This document shows positions 41,591-52,756 of a stretch of 64,000 nucleotides of DNA, piece after piece (position 1 is the stretch's first letter; each line of letters begins with the position of its first letter). A model generated the notes under the pieces. The model saw only the letters and a program-made list of their open reading frames with translations, did not search any database and had not been told where the DNA came from. Origin of the DNA: Kitasatospora aureofaciens (GTDB taxonomy: Bacteria; Actinomycetota; Actinomycetes; Streptomycetales; Streptomycetaceae); the NCBI GenBank assembly GCA_000720845.1, contig JODU01000005.1:338129-402128 (forward strand). Direction: 5' to 3'. The translations under genes were made by a program, and so were the position numbers.

Positions 41591-43036
41591 TCAGGCCCCG
41601 GCCCGCGCCGCCTCCCGCACCTCCGGCGACGCCAGGCGCTCGGCCGTGCGCTCCGCAGTCCGGTGGGCCCAGCGGCCGCTCGTGACGGCGCCCAGGACGA
41701 GGACCGAGAGGCCGCAGGCGGCCAGGATCCACCAGCCGGGGCGGGCGGCGGAGACGAAGGTGTCGCGGTACGACGATCCGCTCACGCCCGCCGCCAGCAC
41801 CGCGCCGATCACCGCCACGCCGAGCGTCTGGCCCAGCTGGCGGCTGGTGGAGGCGACGGCCGCGGCGACCCCGGCCTGCGCGCGGGGCATGCCGGAGACC
41901 GCGGTGTTGGTGATGGGCGCGTTGACGAAGCCGAAGCCGATGCCGAACAGGACGTAGCCGAGGAAGAGCGTGACGTCGGAGGTCTCGGCCTCGAAGGCGG
42001 CGAACAGCGTGCCGCTCGCGGTCAGCGCGCCGCCCGCGATCAGCAGGGGCAGGCGCGGCCCCCGGCTGCCGACCAGCCGGCCGGCGAGCGGGGCGCACAG
42101 GAAGGTCGGGACGGCCATCGGCAGCATCCACAGGCCGGCCTCCAGGGCGCTCAGACCGCGCACGTTCTGGAGATACAGCGTGGACAGGAACAGGAAGCCG
42201 CCCAGCGCCGCGAACGCGCTGATCGCGATCACGGTGGCCCCGCTGAACGGCGCCGACCGGAAGAAGCGCAGCTCGATGAGGGGGTCGGTGCGACGGGGCT
42301 CGTGGACGAGCAGGCCGATCAGCGCGGCGAGGGCCAGCACCGCGAAGGGCAGGACCGTCGTGAACCCGGCGTTCGGCGCCTCGATGATCGCGTACGTCAG
42401 AGAGCCGAACAGCACGATCACCATCAGCTGGCCCAGCGGGTCGGGGCGGCGGGCCTTCGGCGCGCGGGACTCGGGGACGAAGCGGAGGGTGAGCAGGAGG
42501 GCGGCCAGGCCCACCGGAAGGTTGACCCAGAAGATCGAGCGCCAGCCGACCGATTCCACCAGCACACCGCCCACCAGCGGACCGGCGGCCATGGATATGC
42601 CGACCACCGCACCCCAGACGCCGATCGCACGGGCCCGCTCGCGCGGGTCGGTGAAGGTGTTGGTGATGATGGACATCGCGACCGGGTTGAGCATCGAACC
42701 GCCCACCGCCTGCATCATCCGGAAGACGATCAGCGAGGACAGGTCAGGGGCCAGCGAGCACAGCAGCGAGCCGAGGGTGAAGATCACCAGACCGGTCATG
42801 AAGACCCGCTTGCGGCCGATCCGGTCGGCGGTGGAACCGGACAGCATCAGCAGGGCGGCCAGCACCAGCGTGTACGCGTCGACCGCCCACTGCAGGCCGG
42901 ACGTGCTCGCGTGCAGGTCGCGCTGCATGGAGGGGAGGGCGACGTTGAGGATCGTGTTGTCGATACTCACGATCAGCAGGCTCATGCAGCAGATCGCGAG
43001 CACGAGCATGCGGCGGCGATGGGTGAGCTCGGGCAT
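41591..43036 (-). CDS. MFS drug:H+ antiporter, DHA2 (EmrB/QacA) type
   Basis: A 481-residue, 14-helix exporter. TM1 carries SIDNTILNVALPSMQRDL, loop 2-3 GSTADRIGRKRVF, and TM5 the antiporter motif GVWGAVVGISMAAGPLVGGVLVE. Relatives export dyes, quaternary amines or endogenous antibiotics. Its stop is 7 bases from the convergent hypothetical gene. The upstream region on the minus strand reads TTAGTTAGACGCACTATC, an A/T-rich patch that could be a MarR- or TetR-bound promoter, but no regulator gene is adjacent. Confidence 0.94.
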   Translation of the reverse strand: MPELTHRRRMLVLAICCMSLLIVSIDNTILNVALPSMQRDLHASTSGLQWAVDAYTLVLAALLMLSGSTADRIGRKRVFMTGLVIFTLGSLLCSLAPDLSSLIVFRMMQAVGGSMLNPVAMSIITNTFTDPRERARAIGVWGAVVGISMAAGPLVGGVLVESVGWRSIFWVNLPVGLAALLLTLRFVPESRAPKARRPDPLGQLMVIVLFGSLTYAIIEAPNAGFTTVLPFAVLALAALIGLLVHEPRRTDPLIELRFFRSAPFSGATVIAISAFAALGGFLFLSTLYLQNVRGLSALEAGLWMLPMAVPTFLCAPLAGRLVGSRGPRLPLLIAGGALTASGTLFAAFEAETSDVTLFLGYVLFGIGFGFVNAPITNTAVSGMPRAQAGVAAAVASTSRQLGQTLGVAVIGAVLAAGVSGSSYRDTFVSAARPGWWILAACGLSVLVLGAVTSGRWAHRTAERTAERLASPEVREAARAGA

Positions 43037-43143
43037 GGACTCCAGCCTACGCCGACTTCGATAGTGCGTCTAACTAATGACCGATGCATGGTCTTCGTCC
43101 ACGGGGCACGACGGCACGGTCCCGCGTGCGTGACAATGGGGGA

Positions 43144-44310
43144 ATGTCCACGCTCACCACGCCCGCCCCCGACACCACCGCCGCACCCCTGCGGATCGGC
43201 CCGCACACCGTCGCGCCGCCCGTGGTGCTGGCGCCGATGGCCGGTATCACCAACGCGCCGTTCCGCACGCTGTGCCGTGAGTTCAGCGGGGGCAAGGGCC
43301 TGTTCGTGAGCGAGATGATCACCACCCGGGCGCTGGTCGAGCGCAACGAGAAGACCATGCAGCTGATCCGCTTCGACGCGACCGAGACCCCGCGCTCGAT
43401 CCAGCTGTACGGCGTCGACCCGGTGACCGTCGGCAAGGCCGTCCGCATGATCGCGGAGGAGGACCTCGCCGACCACATCGACCTGAACTTCGGCTGCCCG
43501 GTGCCGAAGGTGACCCGCAAGGGCGGCGGCTCGGCGCTGCCGTACAAGCGGAACCTGCTGCGCGCCATCGTCCGCGAGGCCGTCACCGGCGCCGGTGACC
43601 TGCCCGTCACCATGAAGATGCGCAAGGGTATCGACGACGACCACCTCACCTGTCTCGACGCCGGCCGGATCGCCGTCGAGGAGGGCGTCAGCGCCATCGC
43701 CCTGCACGGCCGCACCACCGCCCAGCACTACGGCGGCACCGCCGACTGGGACGCCATCGCCCGCCTCAAGGAGCACGTCCCGGAGATCCCCGTCCTCGGC
43801 AACGGCGACATCTGGTCCGCCGAGGACGCGCTGCGCATGGTGCGGGAGACCGGCTGCGACGGCGTCGTGGTCGGGCGCGGCTGCCTGGGGCGGCCGTGGC
43901 TCTTCGCCGACCTGGTCGCCGCCTTCGAGGGGCGCACCGACGCCTTCGTGCGGCCCACCCTGCGCGAGGTCGCCGACGTGATGGTGCGGCACGCCACGCT
44001 GCTGGGGGAGTGGATCGGGGACGAGGCGCGGGGCGTCATCGACTTCCGCAAGCACGTCGCCTGGTACCTCAAGGGCTTCGCCGTCGGCTCCGAGATGCGC
44101 AAGCGGCTCGCGATCACCTCCTCCCTCCAGGCGCTGCGCGCCGGGCTGGACGAGCTGGACCTCGACCAGCCCTGGCCGGCCGGTGCCGACGGTCCCCGCG
44201 GCCGCACGTCCGGCAACAACCGGGTGGTCCTGCCGGACGGCTGGCTGAAGGACCCGTACGACTGCGCGGGCATCGGCGAGGACGCGGAGCTGGACACCTC
44301 CGGCGGCTGA
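43144..44310 (+). CDS. dusB: tRNA-dihydrouridine synthase
   Basis: A 388-residue FMN enzyme reducing uridine to dihydrouridine in the tRNA D-loop. Signature elements are PVVLAPMAGITNAPFRTLC (FMN phosphate side), the catalytic Cys in DHIDLNFGCPVPKVTRKGGGSAL, HGRTTAQHYGGTADW and IPVLGNGDIWSAEDALRM. The C-terminal helical tRNA-binding domain contains KHVAWYLKGF. ATG 43144 is preceded by GGGGGA. Stop TGA abuts the stop of the convergent gene, the two sharing the palindrome TGATCA. Confidence 0.96.
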   Translation: MSTLTTPAPDTTAAPLRIGPHTVAPPVVLAPMAGITNAPFRTLCREFSGGKGLFVSEMITTRALVERNEKTMQLIRFDATETPRSIQLYGVDPVTVGKAVRMIAEEDLADHIDLNFGCPVPKVTRKGGGSALPYKRNLLRAIVREAVTGAGDLPVTMKMRKGIDDDHLTCLDAGRIAVEEGVSAIALHGRTTAQHYGGTADWDAIARLKEHVPEIPVLGNGDIWSAEDALRMVRETGCDGVVVGRGCLGRPWLFADLVAAFEGRTDAFVRPTLREVADVMVRHATLLGEWIGDEARGVIDFRKHVAWYLKGFAVGSEMRKRLAITSSLQALRAGLDELDLDQPWPAGADGPRGRTSGNNRVVLPDGWLKDPYDCAGIGEDAELDTSGG

Positions 44311-46107
44311 TCAGCCCCCGGCCCCGGTGGGGTGCGGGACCGAGCCGTACGCCGTCAGGAAGCGGTCGCGGAAGGCGCTCATCTTCCACACCGGGGCGTC
44401 GTGGGCCGGTTTCAGGCCCTCCGTCCAGTTCCAGTCGCCGATCGCGTCGAGCACCTTCGGGTCCTTGGCGACGACCGACACGGGCACGTCCCGGCTGGCC
44501 TTGTTCCCGCTGACGCGGGCGAGCGGCTGGTGGTCGCCGAGGAAGACGAGGACGGTGTCGTCGGTGCCGTAGCGCTCCAGCCACTGGGTGAGGCTGGTGA
44601 CCGAGTACTGGATCGACTTGCCGTACTCCTCCTTCGAGCGGGCGGAGTCCGTGATGACGTCGGACGCCTTCACGCCCGAGGCCTCGATGCCGTCGTACAC
44701 CGACCCGTCGCCGACCTCGTCCCAGCCGACCATCCTCGGGACCGGCGCCCAGGGCTGGTGGCTGGAGGTGAGGATGACCTCCGCCATCAGTGGCTTGTCG
44801 CGCTTCCTGCCGTGCTCCAGGCGCTGGAAGGCCTCCAGCGCGTACTGGTCGGGCATCGTCGACCAGCTGAACTTCGGCCCCCGGTAGCCCACGTCGGAGG
44901 CGTCGTACACCTTGTCCAGGCCGTACCAGTCCGCCTCCGGCCAGGCCTTCTGCACCCCCGGCATGACCCCGACGGTGTCCCAGTCGCCGGTCTTGCGGAA
45001 CGCCTTGGTGAGGGTGAGGTGGTCGCCGGCCGTGACGGTGCGGTAGCGCTGCTGGTTGTCCACCCACAGGCCGGACAGGAAGGTGGAGTGGCCGAGCCAG
45101 CTGCTGCCGCCGTACGTCGCCGAGGTGAGCCAGCCGCTGCGGGCGTGGAAGCCCGCCTTCGCCAGCGCCTCGGTGCTCGCGTCCAGCGTCCGGTCGACAC
45201 CCGGTGCCATCACCGGGTCCTCGATCGCGCTGCGGCCGTAGCTCTCGATGAACGTGAAGATCATGTCCTTGCCGCGCAGGTCCGGGACCAACTGCGCGCC
45301 GGGTGTGGCGCCGAAGCGGTCCGCCTTCGCCTCCTTCGCGAAGGCCGCCTCGTCCCGCAGCGTGTCCACGACCCGGTGCGCCTGCGCCTCGGCGGCGCGG
45401 GACGCGCTCGTGGTGGCGACCGGCACACCGAAGGTCTGCACGCCCAGCGCCACGGAGGTCATCCACACGGTGGCCGCCATCAGCGCGCCCCGTGCCGCCC
45501 GCGCCCGGTGCGCGGCCAGCAGCTCGCCGAGCCGGACCGCCGCCAGCGCCGTGAGCACCAGCAGCGCGAGGGCCAGCACGACGGCGCCCACCGCGGCCCA
45601 GGCCGCCGCCGCCCCGCCCATCGAGTCCGCCACGAACGACTGCGCGTCGTCGAGCAGGCCCCAGTCCAGCACGAGGTTGAAGCTCCGGCCCAGGTACGCG
45701 GTGAAGCCCATGTCGAGCAGGTTCAGCACGGTCAGCGCCCCGAGGGCCGCCCCGAACAGCGCCGCCGCCACCAGGCGCGGCACGCGGGGCAGGCAGAGCA
45801 GCAGCACCGCCGCGACGACCGCCTCCGCCGGGATCCGCGCGAAGCGGCTGGGCTCCAGGGCGACCAGGGTGTTGGGCAGCAGGAGCGCCCCGAGCACCAG
45901 AATGGCCGAAAGGGCCGTGGTGACCCGGCGGACGGCCAGGGCGGCGCGCGGGTGCCGGGCGCGCCAGGCCCACCGGTGGGCCAGACGGGCCCGAAGGGCT
46001 TGGAGGGCCGCGAGGGCCTTGAGCGGGCCGGATTCGGGGGTGTCGGGGTCGTCGGGAGCGTTGCCGGAGGGCCGCGACGGCCGGCGGAAAGGCGTGATGA
46101 CGGGCAC
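44311..46107 (-). CDS. Membrane sulfatase / LTA-synthase-like protein
   Basis: A 598-residue membrane protein with about five N-terminal helices (residues about 60-225) and a large extracytoplasmic sulfatase-fold domain. Visible motifs are KDMIFTFIESYGRSAIED (metal and nucleophile region), the LTSATYGGSSWLGHSTFLSG block and VLVFLGDHQPLA near the C-terminus. The LTA synthase/phosphoglycerol transferase group adds or transfers phosphoglycerol-type groups on wall polymers; Streptomyces members are largely uncharacterised, so the exact reaction is open. Convergent with dusB without a spacer. Confidence 0.9.
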   Translation of the reverse strand: MPVITPFRRPSRPSGNAPDDPDTPESGPLKALAALQALRARLAHRWAWRARHPRAALAVRRVTTALSAILVLGALLLPNTLVALEPSRFARIPAEAVVAAVLLLCLPRVPRLVAAALFGAALGALTVLNLLDMGFTAYLGRSFNLVLDWGLLDDAQSFVADSMGGAAAAWAAVGAVVLALALLVLTALAAVRLGELLAAHRARAARGALMAATVWMTSVALGVQTFGVPVATTSASRAAEAQAHRVVDTLRDEAAFAKEAKADRFGATPGAQLVPDLRGKDMIFTFIESYGRSAIEDPVMAPGVDRTLDASTEALAKAGFHARSGWLTSATYGGSSWLGHSTFLSGLWVDNQQRYRTVTAGDHLTLTKAFRKTGDWDTVGVMPGVQKAWPEADWYGLDKVYDASDVGYRGPKFSWSTMPDQYALEAFQRLEHGRKRDKPLMAEVILTSSHQPWAPVPRMVGWDEVGDGSVYDGIEASGVKASDVITDSARSKEEYGKSIQYSVTSLTQWLERYGTDDTVLVFLGDHQPLARVSGNKASRDVPVSVVAKDPKVLDAIGDWNWTEGLKPAHDAPVWKMSAFRDRFLTAYGSVPHPTGAGG

Positions 46108-46588
46108 CCGAAGGTCCTTCCGTGCGAAACCCGGTGGACGACGGGCCCCGGCGAGGGGGCCGGGACCCGCCGGACTCTCGTACGTCCGCCACCGGCGGTC
46201 CGTTCACCGGTCCGCATGGTGAAATCCCGTGGACTGTGGCAGCGTGATTCTCGCCACCTCTGATATGAGGGGCGCTCAGATGAGCGGATCTTGAGCGACT
46301 CCACTTCTCAAAGAGTGGCACTGAGTGCCATGCGTTGATCGTTCATCGAGCGAACTCAAACGTGGCGAATGCCGCTCATGTGAGCGAGGAGTCGGGCGTT
46401 CGAGAGTTCCCGCGTTCAAGAAGTGAAAACACAAGCGGCCGGTCGCTTGCCAAGCCTTGACTTTCGATCCGCTGGCGGACGAACGGTTACGGGCGCACGA
46501 CACGCAAGTGGACGTACCCAGACGCCTTTGATCTGGGTACATTCCTCGCCGTCAGGGCAGCCACCGCGTCCTCGAGGAGTCGAGACCC
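46108..46588. promoter_or_regulatory. 481-base palindrome-rich region upstream of ppdK
   Basis: No gene. Palindromes found: CGCTCAGATGAGCG (46273-46286); its near-twin CGCTCATGTGAGCG exactly 100 bases later (46373-46386); TGGCACTGAGTGCCA (46316-46330), a perfect 7-1-7 dyad; and GTACCCAGA, 9 bases, TCTGGGTAC (46514-46540). A TACATT hexamer at 46538-46543 could be the ppdK -10. The region is clearly lower in GC than its surroundings from about 46290 to 46480. Confidence 0.7.
46514..46540 (+). promoter_or_regulatory. 9-bp perfect inverted repeat before ppdK
   Basis: GTACCCAGA (46514-46522) and TCTGGGTAC (46532-46540) are perfect complements over a 9-base spacer, 48 bases upstream of the GTG start. 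It overlaps a likely -10 (TACATT), so it may be an operator; as RNA it could form a 5' stem-loop. Confidence 0.6.
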
Positions 46589-49318
<2,730 letters not shown>

Positions 49319-49399
49319 CCCGGAAGGGGCCGAAGACCCCGGAGCCGCCGTCTGTCACCCGACCACCCTCACCGATCGGCGGCGGCTCCGGTCCACGAG

Positions 49400-49431
49400 A
49401 AAGGCGGCACCCGTGCGGGGGTGCCGCCTTT
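49400..49431 (+). terminator. ppdK terminator
   Basis: AAAGGCGGCACCC (49400-49412) pairs perfectly with GGGTGCCGCCTTT (49419-49431) over a 6-base loop, with a T-run (TTTTTT) 10 bases further on. An additional GGAGCCGCCG/CGGCGGCTCC stem lies just upstream. Confidence 0.9.
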
Positions 49432-49555
49432 CGTGACGCGTTTTTTGTGACACGTTCAACGGTGTGAATCCCTGTGTGCTGAGCAGCAGCAAGCTGTCAG
49501 CAGTGTTGGAGGGCCCTGGCAGCGGACAGCGGCCGACACCCGGAACGGTGGTTGG

Positions 49556-50764
49556 ATGACGCAGACGGATCACAGGGAACCGGCCGGCACGACCACCCGG
49601 GACGGGACCGGGGACACAACCGCCGACGCGGTGCCCACTCCCCGGACCGTGGCGCGGGAGCGGGTCCCCGAGGCAGGGCCCCCCGTCCGCAGGAACCGGC
49701 TCGCGGCCCTGGACGGGCTGCGTTTCCTGGCCGCCCTGTCCGTCGTCTTCTTCCACTTCGTCGGCCAGGTGCCCTCCACGATGCAGACCATCTGGGACCG
49801 CCCCGTCGACACCGTCTTCCCCGAGGCCCACGGCTACTTCGCCTACGGCCGCCTCGGCGTCGAACTCTTCTTCCTGATCAGCGGTTTCGTCATCTGCATG
49901 AGCGCGTGGGGCCGCACCCCGCGCGACTTCTTCATCTCCCGCGTCACCCGGTTGTACCCGATGTACTGGGCGGCCATCGCGATCACGGCCTGCGTGATCT
50001 ACTTCGCCGACAACCCGTTCGGACACCCGCACCCGCGCGTGCTCTTCGCCAACCTGACGATGCTGCAGACCCCGCTCGGGGTGGAACACCTCGACTCCGT
50101 CTACTGGACGCTCTGGCCCGAGCTGTGCTTCTACCTCACCTTCGCGGTGGTGGTGTGGAAGGGCCTGACCTACCAGCGCGTGGTGATCTACTGCGGCCTG
50201 TGGACGGTCGCCGCCGTGCTGGCCCCCAGCGCCGACATCCACCTGCTCACGCTGCTGGCGAACCCGCCGTCCGCGCCGTACTTCATCGCCGGCATGGCCT
50301 TCTACCTCATGTACCGCTACCGGCCGACCCCGCTGCTGTGGGGCATCGTCGCGATGTCGTGGCTGGTGGCGCTGCACTACCTGCTGACGCCCGACGGGGG
50401 CCGCCTCAACTGGGACTCCTGGCAGCCGGACCGCGCCTGGCTGGTCCTGATCGTCACGGTGTTCTTCCTGCTGATCGCCGCCGTCGCCCTCGGCTGGACC
50501 AGCCGCATCCGCTGGCGCGGCCTGACCGTCGCGGGCACGCTGACCTTCCCGCTGTACCTGCTGCACGACGCCATCGGCGTCAACGTCCTGCACCGCTTCG
50601 GCGACCGGGCCCACCCGTGGGTCGTGGTCTGCGTCACCGTCGCCGCCCTGGTCGCGCTCTCCTACGTCGTGCAGCGGTTCGTGGAGCGCCCGGTGGCCCG
50701 GGCCGCGCGGCGCTGGCTCAGCAGCGCCGCCTTCAGCCTCAAAGCGCCGGAGCCCCGCCGCTGA
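49556..50764 (+). CDS. Acyltransferase 3 family membrane protein (OafA/YrhL-like)
   Basis: A 402-residue membrane acyltransferase. After a disordered 45-residue N-terminus the family opening NRLAALDGLRFLAALSVVFFHF carries the catalytic His. RLGVELFFLISGFVICMS and RVTRLYPMYW are the next conserved blocks. About ten helices. These enzymes O-acylate cell-surface polysaccharides, lipids or secondary metabolites; the acceptor here is unknown. No biosynthetic neighbours help. Confidence 0.9.
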   Translation: MTQTDHREPAGTTTRDGTGDTTADAVPTPRTVARERVPEAGPPVRRNRLAALDGLRFLAALSVVFFHFVGQVPSTMQTIWDRPVDTVFPEAHGYFAYGRLGVELFFLISGFVICMSAWGRTPRDFFISRVTRLYPMYWAAIAITACVIYFADNPFGHPHPRVLFANLTMLQTPLGVEHLDSVYWTLWPELCFYLTFAVVVWKGLTYQRVVIYCGLWTVAAVLAPSADIHLLTLLANPPSAPYFIAGMAFYLMYRYRPTPLLWGIVAMSWLVALHYLLTPDGGRLNWDSWQPDRAWLVLIVTVFFLLIAAVALGWTSRIRWRGLTVAGTLTFPLYLLHDAIGVNVLHRFGDRAHPWVVVCVTVAALVALSYVVQRFVERPVARAARRWLSSAAFSLKAPEPRR

Positions 50765-50798
50765 ACGGTCGGGACTCCAGGAGTGCGCCGGGGCCGGG

Positions 50799-51239
50799 TC
50801 AGGCCGCGCCGTCGCCCCGGCGCCTGCGCGCGGCCAGCATCAGCCCGCCGCCCGCGAGCACGACGAGCGCGCCGCCCGCCGCGAGGTAGGGCGTGCTGTC
50901 GCCGCCGCCGGTCTCGGCCAGGTCGGTGCCCTGCTGCCCGGCGGCCTCTTCCCCGCCGCTCTGCTCGCTCCCGGAGTCCTCGCCGCTCCCGGCGCCCGCC
51001 GCGTCGTCGGCGGGCACGAAGCCGGCCGGCGGCTTGTCGCAGCCGACGCCGTCCTTGTCGCGGTCCAGGTGCCCGCCGTAGTGCTCGTCACCCTGCTTGA
51101 TGTTGGAGTAGCCGTTCTCGTACGCCTCGGTGCAGTTCTTGAACGGGTGGGTGCCGTCGTGCGCCTGGGCGGCGGCCGGCAGGGCGGCCAGGGCCAGTGC
51201 GGCGACGGTCACGGCGGCGGGCTTGCGGAGCAGCTTCAT
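50799..51239 (-). CDS. Excalibur-domain surface protein with LAETG sorting signal
   Basis: A 146-residue wall-anchored protein. The signal peptide ends near AAAQAHDG. The Excalibur calcium-binding domain is NCTEAYENGYSNIKQGDEHYGG followed by DRDKDGVGCD (DxDxDG loop). A Ser/Gly/Glu-rich spacer precedes LAETG (LAxTG class E sortase motif), a hydrophobic helix and RRRRG. ATG 51239 gives the proper signal peptide; an upstream extension is noise. A sortase gene lies 6.4 kb away. Confidence 0.9.
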   Translation of the reverse strand: MKLLRKPAAVTVAALALAALPAAAQAHDGTHPFKNCTEAYENGYSNIKQGDEHYGGHLDRDKDGVGCDKPPAGFVPADDAAGAGSGEDSGSEQSGGEEAAGQQGTDLAETGGGDSTPYLAAGGALVVLAGGGLMLAARRRRGDGAA

Positions 51240-51422
51240 CGAGAGTCCCGGGAATGGTGTGGAAGAGCGGACCTGAGGTGACGAAGCTATTGAGGTGACC
51301 AACATGTGGTGGGGTTATGAAGGACTCGTGATGGGAACGTGACGTGACCGGACGGTAGCTCTCCGCTCAGGCCCGCCGGGCGCGTACGGTGAGAGAGGTC
51401 CGGACCAGCGAAGGAGCCGCGG

Positions 51423-52355
51423 ATGACCGGCTGGAGCACGGGCGACATCCCCGACCTGGACGGGCGCGTCGCCGTCGTCACCGGGGCCAACGGCGGCCTC
51501 GGCTACGTGATCGCCCGGGAGCTGGCGCGCAAGGGGGCGTGTGTCGTGCTCGCCTGCCGCAGCGGGGAGCGGGGGCGCGCGGCCGTGGAGCGCCTTCTCG
51601 GCGAGGTGCCCTCCGCCGCCGTGGAGCAGGCGCGGCTGGACCTCGGGGACCTCGCCTCGGTCCGGGAGTTCGCCTACGGACTGCCGTACGAGCGGGTGGA
51701 CCTCCTGGTCAACAACGCCGGGGTGATGGCGCTGCCGCACAGCACGACGGTGGACGGCTTCGAGACCCAGTTCGGCGTCAACCACCTGGGGCACTTCGCG
51801 CTCACCGGGCTGCTGCTGCCCTCCCTGCTGGCCGCACCCGGCGCCCGGATCGTGACCGTCTCCAGCTTCCTGCACGTGCTGGCCAACGTCGATCCGCGCG
51901 ACCTCAACAACGTGCGCCGGTACGGGCGCTGGACCGCCTACGCCCGCTCGAAGTCCGCCAACCTGCTCTTCACCCACGAACTGGCGCGCCGGCTCGCGGC
52001 ACGGGAGGACGCCTCGGACGTACGCGCGGTCGCCGCCCACCCCGGGTACGCGGAGACCGGACTGGCGACCGCCGGGCCCCGCGCCGAGGGGCGCCGCCTC
52101 GCCGAGCGGCTGGCGCGGCTCGGGAACCGGGTCGTCGCCCAGTCCCCGGAGGCGGGCGCGCTGCCCGTCCTGTACGCCGCGACCGCGCCCGGCGTGCCCT
52201 CCGACTCCTTCACCGGCCCGTCCTTCGCGATGTGGCGCGGGGCGCCCGCACCGTCCTGGCGGGCGTCCTGGACCACCGACGACGCGCTGGGGGAGCGGCT
52301 GTGGGCCGCCTCCGAGCGGCTGACGGGCGTCGTCTACGACGCGCTGCTGCCCTGA
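51423..52355 (+). CDS. Short-chain dehydrogenase/reductase
   Basis: A 310-residue SDR of the retinol-dehydrogenase-like branch. It has TGANGGLG cofactor motif, NNAGVMALP, catalytic Ser in VSSFLH and YARSK. GFETQFGVNHLGHFALT is typical of this branch. The oxidised substrate is unknown. Convergent with nirD, 11 bases apart. Confidence 0.92.
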   Translation: MTGWSTGDIPDLDGRVAVVTGANGGLGYVIARELARKGACVVLACRSGERGRAAVERLLGEVPSAAVEQARLDLGDLASVREFAYGLPYERVDLLVNNAGVMALPHSTTVDGFETQFGVNHLGHFALTGLLLPSLLAAPGARIVTVSSFLHVLANVDPRDLNNVRRYGRWTAYARSKSANLLFTHELARRLAAREDASDVRAVAAHPGYAETGLATAGPRAEGRRLAERLARLGNRVVAQSPEAGALPVLYAATAPGVPSDSFTGPSFAMWRGAPAPSWRASWTTDDALGERLWAASERLTGVVYDALLP

Positions 52356-52366
52356 GGAGGGCTGGG

Positions 52367-52756
52367 TCAGGCGGCCTTCACGGCCTGCACCTGGTACGTC
52401 TCCACGCGCATCGCCTCGTCGTCCAGGCACTCGCCGGTCGTGAGGTCGAAGCGCTGCTTGAGCAGCGGGGAGGCGACGAACGGGCGGCCCCGGTGGGTGC
52501 CGGTCAGGCCGCGGGAGAGGACCGCCGCGCCGGTGAACGGGTCCCGGTTGTCGATGGCGTACAGGCCGCCGTCCCGGTCGCGGAACAGGGCGACCTGGCC
52601 GCCGTCCGGGAGCAGCGCCGCCACGCCCCGGCCCGGGAGCAGGACGCCCAGGTCGCAGGCCGTGAACCAGTCGTCGGTCAGCCGGAGCCGGACCTTCAGG
52701 TCGGTCGTCTCGGTGGCCGGGGCCTCGGTGGCCAGGGGCTCGGGTGCCAGGGTCAT
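52367..52756 (-). CDS. nirD: Nitrite reductase small subunit
   Basis: A 129-residue Rieske-like NirD subunit (RLTDDWFTACDLGVLLPGRGVAALLPDGGQVALFRDRDGGLYAIDNRDPF). The Rieske Cys/His ligands are absent, as in assimilatory NirD. It partners NirB in NADH-dependent reduction of nitrite to ammonium. ATG 52756 overlaps the nirB stop by four bases (52753-52756). Confidence 0.95.
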   Translation of the reverse strand: MTLAPEPLATEAPATETTDLKVRLRLTDDWFTACDLGVLLPGRGVAALLPDGGQVALFRDRDGGLYAIDNRDPFTGAAVLSRGLTGTHRGRPFVASPLLKQRFDLTTGECLDDEAMRVETYQVQAVKAA

